Origin: Frankia sp. QA3
GTDB taxonomy: Bacteria; Actinomycetota; Actinomycetes; Frankiales; Frankiaceae
Length of the DNA: 64,000 bases
Direction of reading: 5' to 3'
Assembly: GCF_000262465.1 (NCBI RefSeq)
Contig: NZ_CM001489.1
Span: 6,693,819 to 6,757,818 of the forward strand
Shown here: positions 1-8,443 of the stretch, piece by piece
Layout: every line of letters begins with the position of its first letter
Numbering within the stretch: position 1 is the first letter of the stretch
Notes under the pieces: model-generated
The model's input: only the letters and a program-made list of their open reading frames with translations
What the model was told of the DNA's origin: nothing
Databases searched by the model: none
Made by a program: the position numbers and the translations under genes

Positions 1-1720
1 TGCCGCACGGACGGCCCTCCTGCGCTGCCCGCGCCTCCGCGGAGATGCGCTGCAGGATCCCCTCGCGCATGTGCTGTGGGGCGACCAGCAGCGAGCGGTA
101 CTCGGTCTGCCGGCTGTACCCGGTGAGCACGTTGAACAGGTCGGTGAGGTCGGCGCCCACCTCCGGATCGGCGGTGAGCAGGCCGAGGTCCTCGTAGAGC
201 CGCGCGGTCTTGGGGTTGTAGTTGCCGGTGCCCACATGGCAGTACCGGCGTAGTCCACCGCGCTCCTGCCGGACGACGAGGCAGGTCTTGCAGTGGGTCT
301 TCAACCCGATCAGGCCGTAGACGACGTGGCAACCGGCTCGCTCCAGCTCGCGCGCCCAGCGGATGTTGGCGCGCTCGTCGAACCGCGCCTTGATCTCGAC
401 CAGCACGACGACCTGCTTGCCCGCCTCGGCCGCCGAGATGAGGGCGTCCACGATCGGGGAGTCGCCGGACGTGCGGTAGAGCGTCTGCTTGATGGCGAGG
501 ACGTGCGGATCGGCGGCGGCCTGTTCGATGAACCGCTGCACCGAGGTCGTGAACGAGTCGTAGGGATGGTGGACGAGGACGTCACCCTCGCGCAGCACGC
601 TGAAGAAGTCGGGCGTCTCCCCCTCCTCGGTCATCAGCCGGGGATGGGTGACCGGGACCCGCGGCGCGTCCTTCAACTCCGGCCGGTCGAGGTCGTACAG
701 GGCCCACAGGGCCGACAGGTCGAGCATCCCGGCGACCCGGTGCACCTCCCGCTCGGTGACCTCGAGCTCGCGCATGAGCAGTGCGAGCAGGTCGGCGTCG
801 ATGTCGTCGTCGACCTCCAGCCGGACTGCGGGGCCGAAACGCCGGCGGGCCAGTTCGCGCTCCAGCGCCTGCAGCAGATCCTCCGCCTCGTCCTCCTCGA
901 CCTCGAGGTCGGCGTTGCGAGTCACGCGGAACAGGTGGGAGTGGATCACCTCCATGCCGGGGAAGAGCTGGTCGAGGTGGGCGGCGATCAACTCCTCGAG
1001 CGGCACGAAACAGGCGCTCTCCGACGGTGTCGGGCCGGTGCCGGCCGGGTCCACCGCGACGCGGACCAGTCGCGGCACGTTCTGCGGCACCTTCACCCGG
1101 GCGAAGTGGTCGACTTCCCCGCCCGGCTCACGGACCTGCACGGCCAGGTTGAGCGAGAGGCCGCTGATGTAGGGGAACGGATGCGCCGGGTCGACCGCGA
1201 GCGGGGTGAGCACCGGGAAGATCTGCTCGTGGAAGTAGCTGTGCAGGTGCTCTCGCTGGGCGTCGCTGAGCTGGGACCAGAACCGGATGCTGATCCCGGC
1301 GTGCGCCAGGGACGGCACCACCTCGTCGGTGAAGCAACGCGAGTGCCGCTCCGCCAGCTGGGCGGTGGCCCGGCTGATGAGATCGAGCTGTTCCCGCGCG
1401 CTCAGGCCGTCCGCCGAGCGGACCGCAAGGCCGGTGGCCTCGCGCCGCATCAGACCGGCGACCCGGACCATGTAGAACTCGTCGAGGTTGCTGGCGAAGA
1501 TCGCCAGGAACTTGGCTCGTTCCAACAACGGCGTGGAGACGTCCTCCGCGAGCGCCAGTACGCGGGCATTGAAGTCGAGCCAGGACGCCTCGCGGTTGAT
1601 GAACCGGTCGGCCGGCAGGTCGGATGGCGCCGGCTGACGGGGCGCCTCCAGGGGTTCGAGCAGGCCGCTGCGGGCCTTGCGCTGAGGCTGTTCGGGACGG
1701 GTCGCCACCAGCTCGCTCAT
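1..1720 (-). CDS. ppk1: Polyphosphate kinase 1, 3' end beyond the left edge
   Basis: Reads leftward from ATG 1720 with no stop before the window edge, giving about 573 residues; the family usually has about 700, so the C-terminal part is missing. PPK1 reversibly transfers the gamma phosphate of ATP to a growing polyphosphate chain. Visible landmarks are the N-terminal stretch FINREASWLDFN, the LDEFYMVRV helix, and near the cut the histidine region GLKTHCKTCLVV followed by CHVGTGNYN and KTARLYEDL. The first of these histidines is the one phosphorylated in characterised PPK1 enzymes. The transglutaminase gene is divergent. I see no strong ribosome site before ATG 1720, so the start is only likely. 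Confidence 0.95.
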   Translation of the reverse strand, partial: MSELVATRPEQPQRKARSGLLEPLEAPRQPAPSDLPADRFINREASWLDFNARVLALAEDVSTPLLERAKFLAIFASNLDEFYMVRVAGLMRREATGLAVRSADGLSAREQLDLISRATAQLAERHSRCFTDEVVPSLAHAGISIRFWSQLSDAQREHLHSYFHEQIFPVLTPLAVDPAHPFPYISGLSLNLAVQVREPGGEVDHFARVKVPQNVPRLVRVAVDPAGTGPTPSESACFVPLEELIAAHLDQLFPGMEVIHSHLFRVTRNADLEVEEDEAEDLLQALERELARRRFGPAVRLEVDDDIDADLLALLMRELEVTEREVHRVAGMLDLSALWALYDLDRPELKDAPRVPVTHPRLMTEEGETPDFFSVLREGDVLVHHPYDSFTTSVQRFIEQAAADPHVLAIKQTLYRTSGDSPIVDALISAAEAGKQVVVLVEIKARFDERANIRWARELERAGCHVVYGLIGLKTHCKTCLVVRQERGGLRRYCHVGTGNYNPKTARLYEDLGLLTADPEVGADLTDLFNVLTGYSRQTEYRSLLVAPQHMREGILQRISAEARAAQEGRPCG

Positions 1721-2071
1721 GCCTGTAGATGGTGCCAGCCGGCGGTGAACTCGGCAGCGCGGGACGATTTCCCGAAACGGCCGTCCCGATGACGCATCGG
1801 GGGCATCATGGCGGGCCACAGGTTCGATCCGTGCCCGTTGTAGTGGTCCGGTCGCCGCCAGGTGGTCACGCGCGGGGCCCCGGGGCCCGTCGTTAACGGC
1901 ACGGAAACAGTCGGAGGCGACGATCGGCAGCGTGATGGAAACATCGGCCGTCCGTCGGTCATTCTCGACGGATCAGGACGTCGCGGTCGTCTCCCGGTCA
2001 ATCTCCGGCTATGTGTCAGATATCACGGTATTCGGCGGGTGTTCGGCGGGGCGGGGGGACCGCCGGTGAGG
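1721..2071. other. Divergent intergenic region
   Basis: About 350 bases separate ppk from the rightward transglutaminase gene. One GTTCACC, the half-site of Streptomyces PHO boxes, lies on the minus strand at 1750-1744, but I find no second copy 11 bases away, so I do not call a PHO box. No other clear promoter or gene is visible. Confidence 0.4.
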
Positions 2072-3148
2072 ATGGCGGATCCGCCCGACCCCGGTGGGGC
2101 GGCGACACTGCCGCCGCCCTCGACGGCGGCCGGCGGCGTGCCGGGGGTGCTCCCGGCCCAGGGCGGACCGACCGGCCGGGACGAGGCGGACGGGGGTGGG
2201 TCCTGCGCGGGTTCCCGGCCGGGGACGGCTGCCGTCAGTCTGACCGACCTGCCGGCCGGGACGCGGGTGACCTATCGGGTCGTGCAGCGCTTCCGGTACA
2301 CCTATGACGGCGACGCCACCGATCTGGTGCACCGGCTCGTCGTGGTCCCCCCCGGTCGGCACGGCGACCAGACCGTCCGCGACGCGCGGCTGGCGGTCTC
2401 CTCCGACGCGGCCCGGACGACCTGGCAGCGCGGCGCCGACGGGACGCGCATCGCGGCGGTGCGCCTCGACCGGGTGCCGGCCCGCCTGGACTTCGACGTC
2501 AGTGTGACGATCGACCGGGTCGCCGGGGGTGCTCGGCCTTGGCTGCGGGCCACGGCGCTGGCCGGCCGGCGGCTGCTCGACGCCACCCCGCTGACCGCCC
2601 CGGACCCGGCGCTCACCGCCGCAGCCCGCGCTCTGGCCACCGACGATCCCGTGGCGACGGCGCGGCGGTTCTGCGGCTGGGTGCACAGCCGGATCCGGTA
2701 TGTCCCAGGCAGCACGGACGTGGCCACCACCGCGGCCCAGGCCCTCGCCGGCGGCTCGGGGGTCTGCCAGGACCAGGCGCACGTGATGCTCGCCCTGTGC
2801 CGCGCGGTGGGGCTGCCCGCCCGCTACGTGTCGGGGCATCTCGTCGGGGACGGCCCGTCACACGCCTGGGTGGAGGTCGTCATGAACAGCGGTGCGGCCG
2901 GCCGGGTTCCCCGGACCGGTACGGGGGGCGGGGCTGCGGCCGGGGCGGACAGCTGGGAGCCCGGTGCCGTCGCCGTCGCCTACGATCCGTGCCACGACCG
3001 GCTCGCCGATCTGCGCTACGTCACGGTCGCGGTGGGCCGTGACTACTCCGACGTCGCGCCGACATCCGGCTGGTACACCGGGGAGGGGCGGGGGACCTTG
3101 ACCGCCAGCCAGCAGGTCACCGTCGTCGAGGTCCAGCCGGTGCAGTGA
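2072..3148 (+). CDS. Transglutaminase-like cysteine protease-fold protein
   Basis: About 358 residues from ATG 2072; GTG 2066 is an equal alternative just after a G-rich stretch, and the frame stays open further upstream. The first third resembles the beta-rich N-terminal region of bacterial transglutaminase-like proteins. The core has the full triad pattern: Cys in GSGVCQDQAH (about residue 232), His in SHAWVEV and Asp in AYDPCHDR. Such proteins are usually thought to act as proteases or amide-modifying enzymes; the substrate is unknown. No signal peptide is evident, so it is probably cytosolic. A glycine- and alanine-rich insert lies between the His and Asp motifs. Family assignment is firm, the role is not. 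Confidence 0.85.
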   Translation: MADPPDPGGAATLPPPSTAAGGVPGVLPAQGGPTGRDEADGGGSCAGSRPGTAAVSLTDLPAGTRVTYRVVQRFRYTYDGDATDLVHRLVVVPPGRHGDQTVRDARLAVSSDAARTTWQRGADGTRIAAVRLDRVPARLDFDVSVTIDRVAGGARPWLRATALAGRRLLDATPLTAPDPALTAAARALATDDPVATARRFCGWVHSRIRYVPGSTDVATTAAQALAGGSGVCQDQAHVMLALCRAVGLPARYVSGHLVGDGPSHAWVEVVMNSGAAGRVPRTGTGGGAAAGADSWEPGAVAVAYDPCHDRLADLRYVTVAVGRDYSDVAPTSGWYTGEGRGTLTASQQVTVVEVQPVQ

Positions 3149-3289
3149 TCTCCCCGCTGGGGTGCGACTCCTCGCCGGAAGCGAGCGTGTCCCGTCGGCG
3201 GCCACCCCAAGGATGGGCCTGGCCGTGACGGTCGACACGGTGAACGCCTGAGAATACCGCGCGGCACGCGAGGCATCTAGCTACTCTTT

Positions 3290-3305
3290 GTGATAGAGCG
3301 ATCAC
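3290..3305. promoter_or_regulatory. Inverted repeat GTGAT-N6-ATCAC
   Basis: Perfect 5-bp arms separated by 6 bases, located 18 bases before the GTG at 3324 of the GGDEF/EAL gene. The size suits a dimeric repressor site, but the spacing does not match the CRP consensus. No regulator gene is adjacent. Confidence 0.3.
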
Positions 3306-3323
3306 GCGCTACGTTGGCGACGG

Positions 3324-5921
3324 GTGTCAACGTACCCGTTGATGACTTTTGGTGATTTGATCGGCCGTTTCCGTCCCTCCCTGAGGGTCCTTCTGTCCCA
3401 GGCGGCCGACGCACGGGGGAGGAGGGCGGGACGAGGGATGCTCGTCGACGCCGCCGCAATCGCTGCCGGCCTGACCGCGACGCTGAGCTGCGCGTGGGCC
3501 GGTCGCCGGCTCGGCCGGGCCCGCGGCCGCTGGCTGGTCTGGCTGTCGTTCGCGCTGACGGCCTGGACCGTGGGGCAGACGGCCTGGACGCTGCACCGCT
3601 GGGATCGGCTCGCCGCGACCCGCCCGACGGTCGCGGACGTCGGGTTCCTCGCGGACGCCGGGCAGCTCGCCATGCCCGTCCTGGCGCTCGCCGCCCTCGC
3701 GGCGGTACCGGCGAGCCGGGTGCGGCGTTCCCGGGCTCGGTCCACGCTGCTCGCCTCTGCCACCTCGGCCGGTGGGCTGGGCAGGATCGACTGGCCGGCC
3801 GGTGGAGGCTCGCGACCGGGGCGTCTCGCCGACGGCCTGCGGTTCGCCGGCATGCCCGGTACCGGTACCGGTGGCGCGGGCGGCGAGTCCCGGTCGCTCG
3901 GCGGGCTCGTCGGCGTACCGGCCACCGCCCTCGACGAGATCATCCTCGGCGGTTCGCTGTTCCTGCTGACCTGGTCGGGGATCCTGGCCGGCCTCGGCGA
4001 GGCCGACGTCGCCGAGGCCGGGGGCGGCGAGGGCGGCGTCGGGGCGGTGCGGCACCTGGTAACGGTGGCGCACCCGATCGTCGTCCTCGTGCTGGCGCTC
4101 GCCGTCCTGCACGTAGCGGGCTTCCGCCAGCCGGTCGACCTGCCCGCGGTTGCCGCCGCCGGGACCGGCCTGGTGTTCCTTGCGGTCGTCGGAGTCTGGT
4201 GCGCACAGGTCGGCGGGGACACCAGCCGGCTGAGTAGCTCAGTGGCTGGCCTCGGGGCGGTCGTCGGCGCCTTGCTCATCGTCCTGGCGGCGTGGCGTGC
4301 GGGCTGGGCGGGTGACGGGGGTCGGGCGACCCTGGACGGGCCGCGCGGCGACCTCGTCGGCTGGCTGCGACTCGCGGTGCCCTACGTTCCCGCCGCCGGC
4401 GTCGCTGCGTTGCTGCTCGGCCGATCGCGGGCCGGCGTCGTCCTCGACCCGGTCGAGATCGTGGTCGGCTCGGCTCTGGTCGCCGCGGTCCTCGTCCGGC
4501 AGATGGTCACCCTGCGGGCGAGCCAGCGGCTGGTGACGCTGGTCGGGAACGCCGAGCGCGAGGTGCGGCACTGGACCTCGCATGACCCGCTCACCGAGCT
4601 CGCCAACCGCACACTGTTCCACCAGCGGCTCACCGACGCCCTCGCCGCCAGCCGCCGCGACGGTCGGGACGTCGCCGTCCTGTACTGCGACCTCGACGAT
4701 TTCCGCATCATCAACGACAGCCTCGGCCATGCTGCCGGCGACCATCTGCTGCGCGCCGTGGGCCAGCGCCTGAGGCACTGCGTTCGCGCCTCGGACACCG
4801 TCGCCCGGCTGGGCTCCGACGAGTTCGCCGTGCTGCTCGACGGGGGACGGGAACTGCCGGAGACGGTCGCCGAACGGGTGCTCGCGGCCCTGCGACAACC
4901 CGTGTCGGTGGGTGGCCACCACTGGCCCGTGCGGGGCAGCGTGGGCCTGGTCGTGGCCGGCCGTACCCAGGAGACGACCGAGGCCCTGCTGCGACGGGCC
5001 GACACGGCCGTGCACGCGGCGAAGCGGACGGGCAAGAACCGCCTGGTCGTCTACCGGCCCGGGTTGTGCTCCGCTCCCGGCGCCCACCTCGTCGCCGGCA
5101 CCCATCTGGCCGACGCCCTGGCCACCGCACTGCGTCGCGGCGGCCGGTCGGCTGGGTTCGACGTCCACTACCAGCCCATCGTGCGCCTGCGTGACCGCAG
5201 GCCGGTCGCGCTGGAGGCGTTGGCCCGGTGGACCGCGCCCGGCCGCGGACCGGTGCCACCCGGCACCTTCGTCGCCGCCGCGGAGAACGGTGGCATCGTC
5301 GGCGCGCTCGACGACATGATTCTTACCCAGGCCTGCGCGGAGATCGCGGTGGCCTACCCGGACTCCACGCTGCGCCTGCACGTGAACGTCTCGGCCAGCC
5401 GGGTCGCGGACACGACCCTGCTCGACAGCGTCGCCCGCGCGCTCGCCGCGAGCCGGTTCGATCCCCGCCGCCTGGTCGTCGAGATCACCGAGACGAGCCG
5501 GATCGAGGACCTGCACGGTGCGCGTGAGGTGCTCGACGAGGTGCGTGCGCTGGGTGTCGCCGTTGCTCTCGACGACGTCGGTGCGGGCAACAGCACGCTC
5601 GCCGCGATGCACCTGCTACCGGTGGACGTCGTGAAGCTCGATCGGACTCTGCTGGAACCGCCGCAGGACGGGAGTCGGGTTGCGGCGATGCGTCGCTCCA
5701 TGATCATCCTGGCGCACGCGCTCGGCGCCGTCGTCGTCGCGGAGGGCATCGAGCACGAAGGCCAGATCGCCGAGCTGGAGGAGCTTGGCTGCGAGTTGGG
5801 CCAGGGCTACCTGTTCGCGCGGCCGGGTCCGCTGCCCCTTGCGCCGATCCGGCCGTGGGCCCCCTCGGATGGCCGGCTGCCGACAGCCGAGCCGGCTCGA
5901 GGGGCGGGGCCTGCCGCCTGA
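3324..5921 (+). CDS. Membrane-bound GGDEF/EAL cyclic-di-GMP protein
   Basis: 865 residues from GTG 3324. ATG 3438 is a serious alternative because a GGAGG-type site precedes it and the first hydrophobic segment begins right after it. The first ~390 residues contain eight or nine hydrophobic segments. A GGDEF domain follows; its signature reads GSDEF (residues 497-501), with an RxxD inhibitory-site motif (RASD) just upstream. The C-terminal EAL domain has EAL at 631-633, an Asn in NVSAS, EITE, DDVGAG, KLD, AEGIE and the final GQGYLF. So c-di-GMP hydrolysis looks possible, while synthesis is doubtful because the second glycine of GGDEF is serine. It probably couples a membrane signal to c-di-GMP level. 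A 13-bp tandem repeat covers the stop codon. Confidence 0.9.
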   Translation: MSTYPLMTFGDLIGRFRPSLRVLLSQAADARGRRAGRGMLVDAAAIAAGLTATLSCAWAGRRLGRARGRWLVWLSFALTAWTVGQTAWTLHRWDRLAATRPTVADVGFLADAGQLAMPVLALAALAAVPASRVRRSRARSTLLASATSAGGLGRIDWPAGGGSRPGRLADGLRFAGMPGTGTGGAGGESRSLGGLVGVPATALDEIILGGSLFLLTWSGILAGLGEADVAEAGGGEGGVGAVRHLVTVAHPIVVLVLALAVLHVAGFRQPVDLPAVAAAGTGLVFLAVVGVWCAQVGGDTSRLSSSVAGLGAVVGALLIVLAAWRAGWAGDGGRATLDGPRGDLVGWLRLAVPYVPAAGVAALLLGRSRAGVVLDPVEIVVGSALVAAVLVRQMVTLRASQRLVTLVGNAEREVRHWTSHDPLTELANRTLFHQRLTDALAASRRDGRDVAVLYCDLDDFRIINDSLGHAAGDHLLRAVGQRLRHCVRASDTVARLGSDEFAVLLDGGRELPETVAERVLAALRQPVSVGGHHWPVRGSVGLVVAGRTQETTEALLRRADTAVHAAKRTGKNRLVVYRPGLCSAPGAHLVAGTHLADALATALRRGGRSAGFDVHYQPIVRLRDRRPVALEALARWTAPGRGPVPPGTFVAAAENGGIVGALDDMILTQACAEIAVAYPDSTLRLHVNVSASRVADTTLLDSVARALAASRFDPRRLVVEITETSRIEDLHGAREVLDEVRALGVAVALDDVGAGNSTLAAMHLLPVDVVKLDRTLLEPPQDGSRVAAMRRSMIILAHALGAVVVAEGIEHEGQIAELEELGCELGQGYLFARPGPLPLAPIRPWAPSDGRLPTAEPARGAGPAA

Positions 5922-5954
5922 CGACTCCGCCTGACGACTCCGCCTGACGACTCC
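5916..5954. repeat. Three tandem copies of a 13-bp unit
   Basis: GCCTGACGACTCC occurs at 5916-5928, 5929-5941 and 5942-5954 without mismatch. The TGA of the first copy is the stop codon of the GGDEF/EAL gene. The unit is not a multiple of three, so copy number does not alter the protein beyond the stop. Confidence 0.9.
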
Positions 5955-5966
5955 GCCTGCGGCGGT

Positions 5967-5991
5967 CCCGGCCGGCTCCTGCCGGGCCGGG
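5967..5991. terminator. Hairpin between convergent genes
   Basis: CCCGGCCGGC and GCCGGGCCGGG can pair around a TCCT loop with one bulge. The hairpin sits between the ends of the GGDEF/EAL gene and cofC and touches the cofC stop. There is no clear T-run, as is common in high-GC actinobacteria. Confidence 0.55.
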
Positions 5992-6744
5992 TCAGGGCAC
6001 CGCCGCCCGGCCGACCAGAAGCGCCGCAGCCGTTGCGTCGCCCACCCCCAGGTGACGTGCCTGCGCGAGATCATCGACGGTGTCGACGTCGCGGCGTAGC
6101 CCGGGCACCGAGGATCCGAGGGCGTCTGTCAGGTCCACCGCACCGGAGCGGCGGTGCGCGTCGTGGCTGTGTGGTCCGAACGACGGCCCCAGCGGTGCCC
6201 CGGTCGTGGCGGTGAGCAACACCGTGCCCGTGCCCGCGGCGTCGGCGAGGACCGCGCGGGGGTGGTCGCCGGCTGCGGCCAGGGCCTGGTGCAGCTCCGC
6301 GGTCCGCAGCGCCGGCAGATCCCCGGACAGGGCCGCCACTGGATGCCCGGGCCAGCGGCCGGCGGCAAGCTCCGCGCCGTGCGCCAGCGCCGGGTTGAGG
6401 CCCTGGTCGGGGGCGTCCGCAACGACGACGAGGCGGGCGCGCATCTGCGTCGACAGGGCGGCGGCCGGGGCCGGACCCCCGTCGCGCCCAGTGCTGATGT
6501 CGCCCTGGTCGCGCAGCCGCGACAGGGCCCGGTGGACCGTCTGATCGTTCGTCACAATCACGACGGCGCCGACGAGGTCGGTCGCGGAGGCGAGCACGGC
6601 CGTCACCGTGTCGAGGGCCATCGCGAGTGCCAGCAGGCTTCGGTCCGGCCGGTCCAGCCGGCTTTTCGCCCGCGCCAGGTTCTTCAGCGGCAGAAGGACC
6701 GTCCAGGACGCCCCGCCTCGTGGGAGCCACACGAAGGTGACCAT
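5992..6744 (-). CDS. cofC: Phosphoenolpyruvate/2-phospholactate guanylyltransferase of F420 synthesis
   Basis: 250 residues from ATG 6744. The start region WTVLLPLKNLARAKSRLD is the nucleotide-binding entry of the CofC/FbiD family, followed by VVIVTNDQ, an acidic GDLPALRTAEL and GTGTVLLTAT. The enzyme activates a three-carbon phospho-acid with GTP to give the side-chain precursor of coenzyme F420; actinobacterial enzymes are reported to prefer phosphoenolpyruvate. The gene stands alone, convergent with the GGDEF/EAL gene and divergent from gpsA. The leftward frame stays open far upstream, but that extension is Arg/Pro/Ala-rich and unlike the family, so the internal ATG is chosen. Confidence 0.9.
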   Translation of the reverse strand: MVTFVWLPRGGASWTVLLPLKNLARAKSRLDRPDRSLLALAMALDTVTAVLASATDLVGAVVIVTNDQTVHRALSRLRDQGDISTGRDGGPAPAAALSTQMRARLVVVADAPDQGLNPALAHGAELAAGRWPGHPVAALSGDLPALRTAELHQALAAAGDHPRAVLADAAGTGTVLLTATTGAPLGPSFGPHSHDAHRRSGAVDLTDALGSSVPGLRRDVDTVDDLAQARHLGVGDATAAALLVGRAAVP

Positions 6745-7281
6745 AGGCCATGGCGCGCCGCGGCGCCGCCAGCCGGATGGCTCGGGCGCGGGCGATGAGC
6801 GGCGATGGGATGGACCCGTCCCGGGCGAGTCGGTCGCCGCCACGCCTTGACCGTGGGGTGAGCGTCGTCCGTGAGCGTATCTCCAGTGTTTGCCTCCAGT
6901 CGCTGCCCGTGTCGATCGTGCGGGCGGCGGACGCGGCCTTATCGCCGAGCGTGGTCTCTCGGCGCTGGGGCCGTGGCAATGTCCCTGGTGGGTGGCAACG
7001 TCGCTGGTGAGCGGCGCATCCTGCGTGATGCCCGTCAGACCGGCGTCTACGGTCGAGTGTGAGGACGCGGTGGGCACGCCATCGCGCAGCGTCGGGGTGC
7101 TCGCCGCACCGGACGCCGACGCCGGTCCCGTGACCCATCCGGAGGGAACCATTACCGCCGATCCCAACAACCGGTCCGAGGACGCCGCGAGCGGTGTCGC
7201 GGCCCCGGCCCCGGCCCGGCCGGCCGGGGCTCGCGACGGCGCGGCCGATGGCGGTCGCCGCACTGCTCCCGGGAGAACGAC
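6745..7281. other. Divergent intergenic region between cofC and gpsA
   Basis: 537 bases. Open frames on both strands give low-complexity Arg/Ala/Pro protein and have no family resemblance, so I call no gene. In several actinobacteria an acyltransferase gene (plsC) sits next to gpsA; nothing here looks like one. No clear promoter could be fixed. Confidence 0.4.
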
Positions 7282-8292
7282 GTGAGGCGGGCGGCGGTGC
7301 TGACCGCCGGGTCATGGGGGACCGTCTTCGCGAAGGTTCTTGCGGACGCAGGCGCCCGGGTCGACCTCGTCGCCCGGGACCCGCAGGTCATCCACTCGAT
7401 CAACAACCGGCACGTCAACCCGCGATACCTGCCCTCGGTCCAGCTCCCCGACCGGATCCGGGCGACGGCCGATCCGGGCGGCGCGCTGGCGGGCGCGGAG
7501 CTCGTGGTGCTGGCCGTGCCTTCGCAGGCACTGCGATCGGTACTCGCCCGCTGGGTGCCGCGGATCGCGCCCGACGCGATCTACGTCAGCCTGATGAAGG
7601 GGGTCGAGGCAGGGAGCCGGCTGCGGATGAGCCAGGTCATCGCCGAGGTCGCCGGAGTGACGCCGGACCGGATCGCTGTTGTCAGCGGCCCGAACCTGGC
7701 ACATGAGATCGCCGCGGAGCATCCGGCGGCGACCGTGGTCGCCAGCACCTCGACCCGGACGGCGGAGATCGTTCAGGCTGCCTGTTGGACGCCTTACTTC
7801 CGTCCGTACACCAATCATGATGTGACCGGATGCGAGCTCGGGGGAGCGGTGAAGAACGTGATCGCCCTTGCCGCGGGGATGCTCGAGGGAATGGGCTTCG
7901 GCACCAACAGCCTCGCCTCCCTGATCACCCGAGGTCTGGCCGAGACGGCGCGGCTCGGCATCGCGCTGGGCGCGGAACCGATGACCTTCGCCGGCCTGGC
8001 GGGGCTCGGTGATCTCGTGGCGACCTGTGGCTCGCCGCTGTCGCGCAACCGGACCTTCGGCGAGAAGCTGGGGCGCGGGCTCAGCCTGGAGCAGGTGGAG
8101 GCGGAGCAGCGGCAGGTCGCGGAAGGGGTGCGGTCCTGCCGACCGCTGCTCGCCATGGCCGATCAGCTCGGCGTCTCGATGCCCATCACGCAGCAGGTCG
8201 AGCGGGTTCTCTACGAGGGGCTGCCGCCGCTGGAGGCGGTCAAGGACCTGATGAGCCGGGAGCCGGGGCCCGAGTACCGACCCCATCGGTGA
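7282..8292 (+). CDS. gpsA: Glycerol-3-phosphate dehydrogenase [NAD(P)+]
   Basis: 336 residues from GTG 7282, with GGGAGA five bases before it. It reduces dihydroxyacetone phosphate to sn-glycerol-3-phosphate for phospholipid synthesis. Family landmarks are VSGPNLAHEIA, the GAVKNVIALAAGM stretch with the conserved lysine, GLGDLVATC and SRNRTFG. The N-terminal Rossmann loop is unusual: it reads VLTAGSWGT where GAGSWGT is usual, so the first glycine of the dinucleotide-binding GxGxxG is threonine. Convergent with murA, from which it is separated by an 18-bp tandem repeat. Confidence 0.95.
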   Translation: MRRAAVLTAGSWGTVFAKVLADAGARVDLVARDPQVIHSINNRHVNPRYLPSVQLPDRIRATADPGGALAGAELVVLAVPSQALRSVLARWVPRIAPDAIYVSLMKGVEAGSRLRMSQVIAEVAGVTPDRIAVVSGPNLAHEIAAEHPAATVVASTSTRTAEIVQAACWTPYFRPYTNHDVTGCELGGAVKNVIALAAGMLEGMGFGTNSLASLITRGLAETARLGIALGAEPMTFAGLAGLGDLVATCGSPLSRNRTFGEKLGRGLSLEQVEAEQRQVAEGVRSCRPLLAMADQLGVSMPITQQVERVLYEGLPPLEAVKDLMSREPGPEYRPHR

Positions 8293-8332
8293 CATGGGCC
8301 GCCGCGCCGGATCGCCAGGCTCCGGCGAGGAC

Positions 8333-8440
8333 TTGTAGTTCGGGCGGCGGTTGCAGTTCGGGCGGCGGTTGCAGTTCGGGCAGCGGTTGTAGCGCGGGCG
8401 GCGGTTGTAGTTCGGGCGGCGGTTGTGGTGCGGGTGAGGC
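8333..8440. repeat. Six-unit 18-bp tandem repeat between convergent genes
   Basis: Units of the form TTGTAGTTCGGGCGGCGG begin at 8333, 8351, 8369, 8387, 8405 and 8423. The first five differ at a few positions, the sixth is degenerate. The array fills most of the space between the gpsA and murA stops. It can be read as Cys-Ser-Gly repeats on the plus strand, but that frame runs antisense into murA and is not credible as a gene. Confidence 0.9.
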
Positions 8441-8443
8441 CTG

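Noticed and set aside
1744..1750. GTTCACC upstream of ppk as a PHO box
   Set aside because: Only one half-site is present; PHO boxes need at least two direct repeats spaced 11 bases.
293..1792. Long plus-strand frame opposite ppk
   Set aside because: It mirrors the codon structure of the clear polyphosphate kinase on the minus strand and has no family resemblance.
4234..4245. GTAGCTCAGTGG, like the D-arm of a tRNA
   Set aside because: It lies within the GGDEF/EAL coding frame (codons for Ser-Ser-Ser-Val) and no acceptor, anticodon or T-arm partner surrounds it.
8333..8440. Tandem repeats taken as a CRISPR array
   Set aside because: The units are contiguous and have no unique spacers; no cas genes are in the window.
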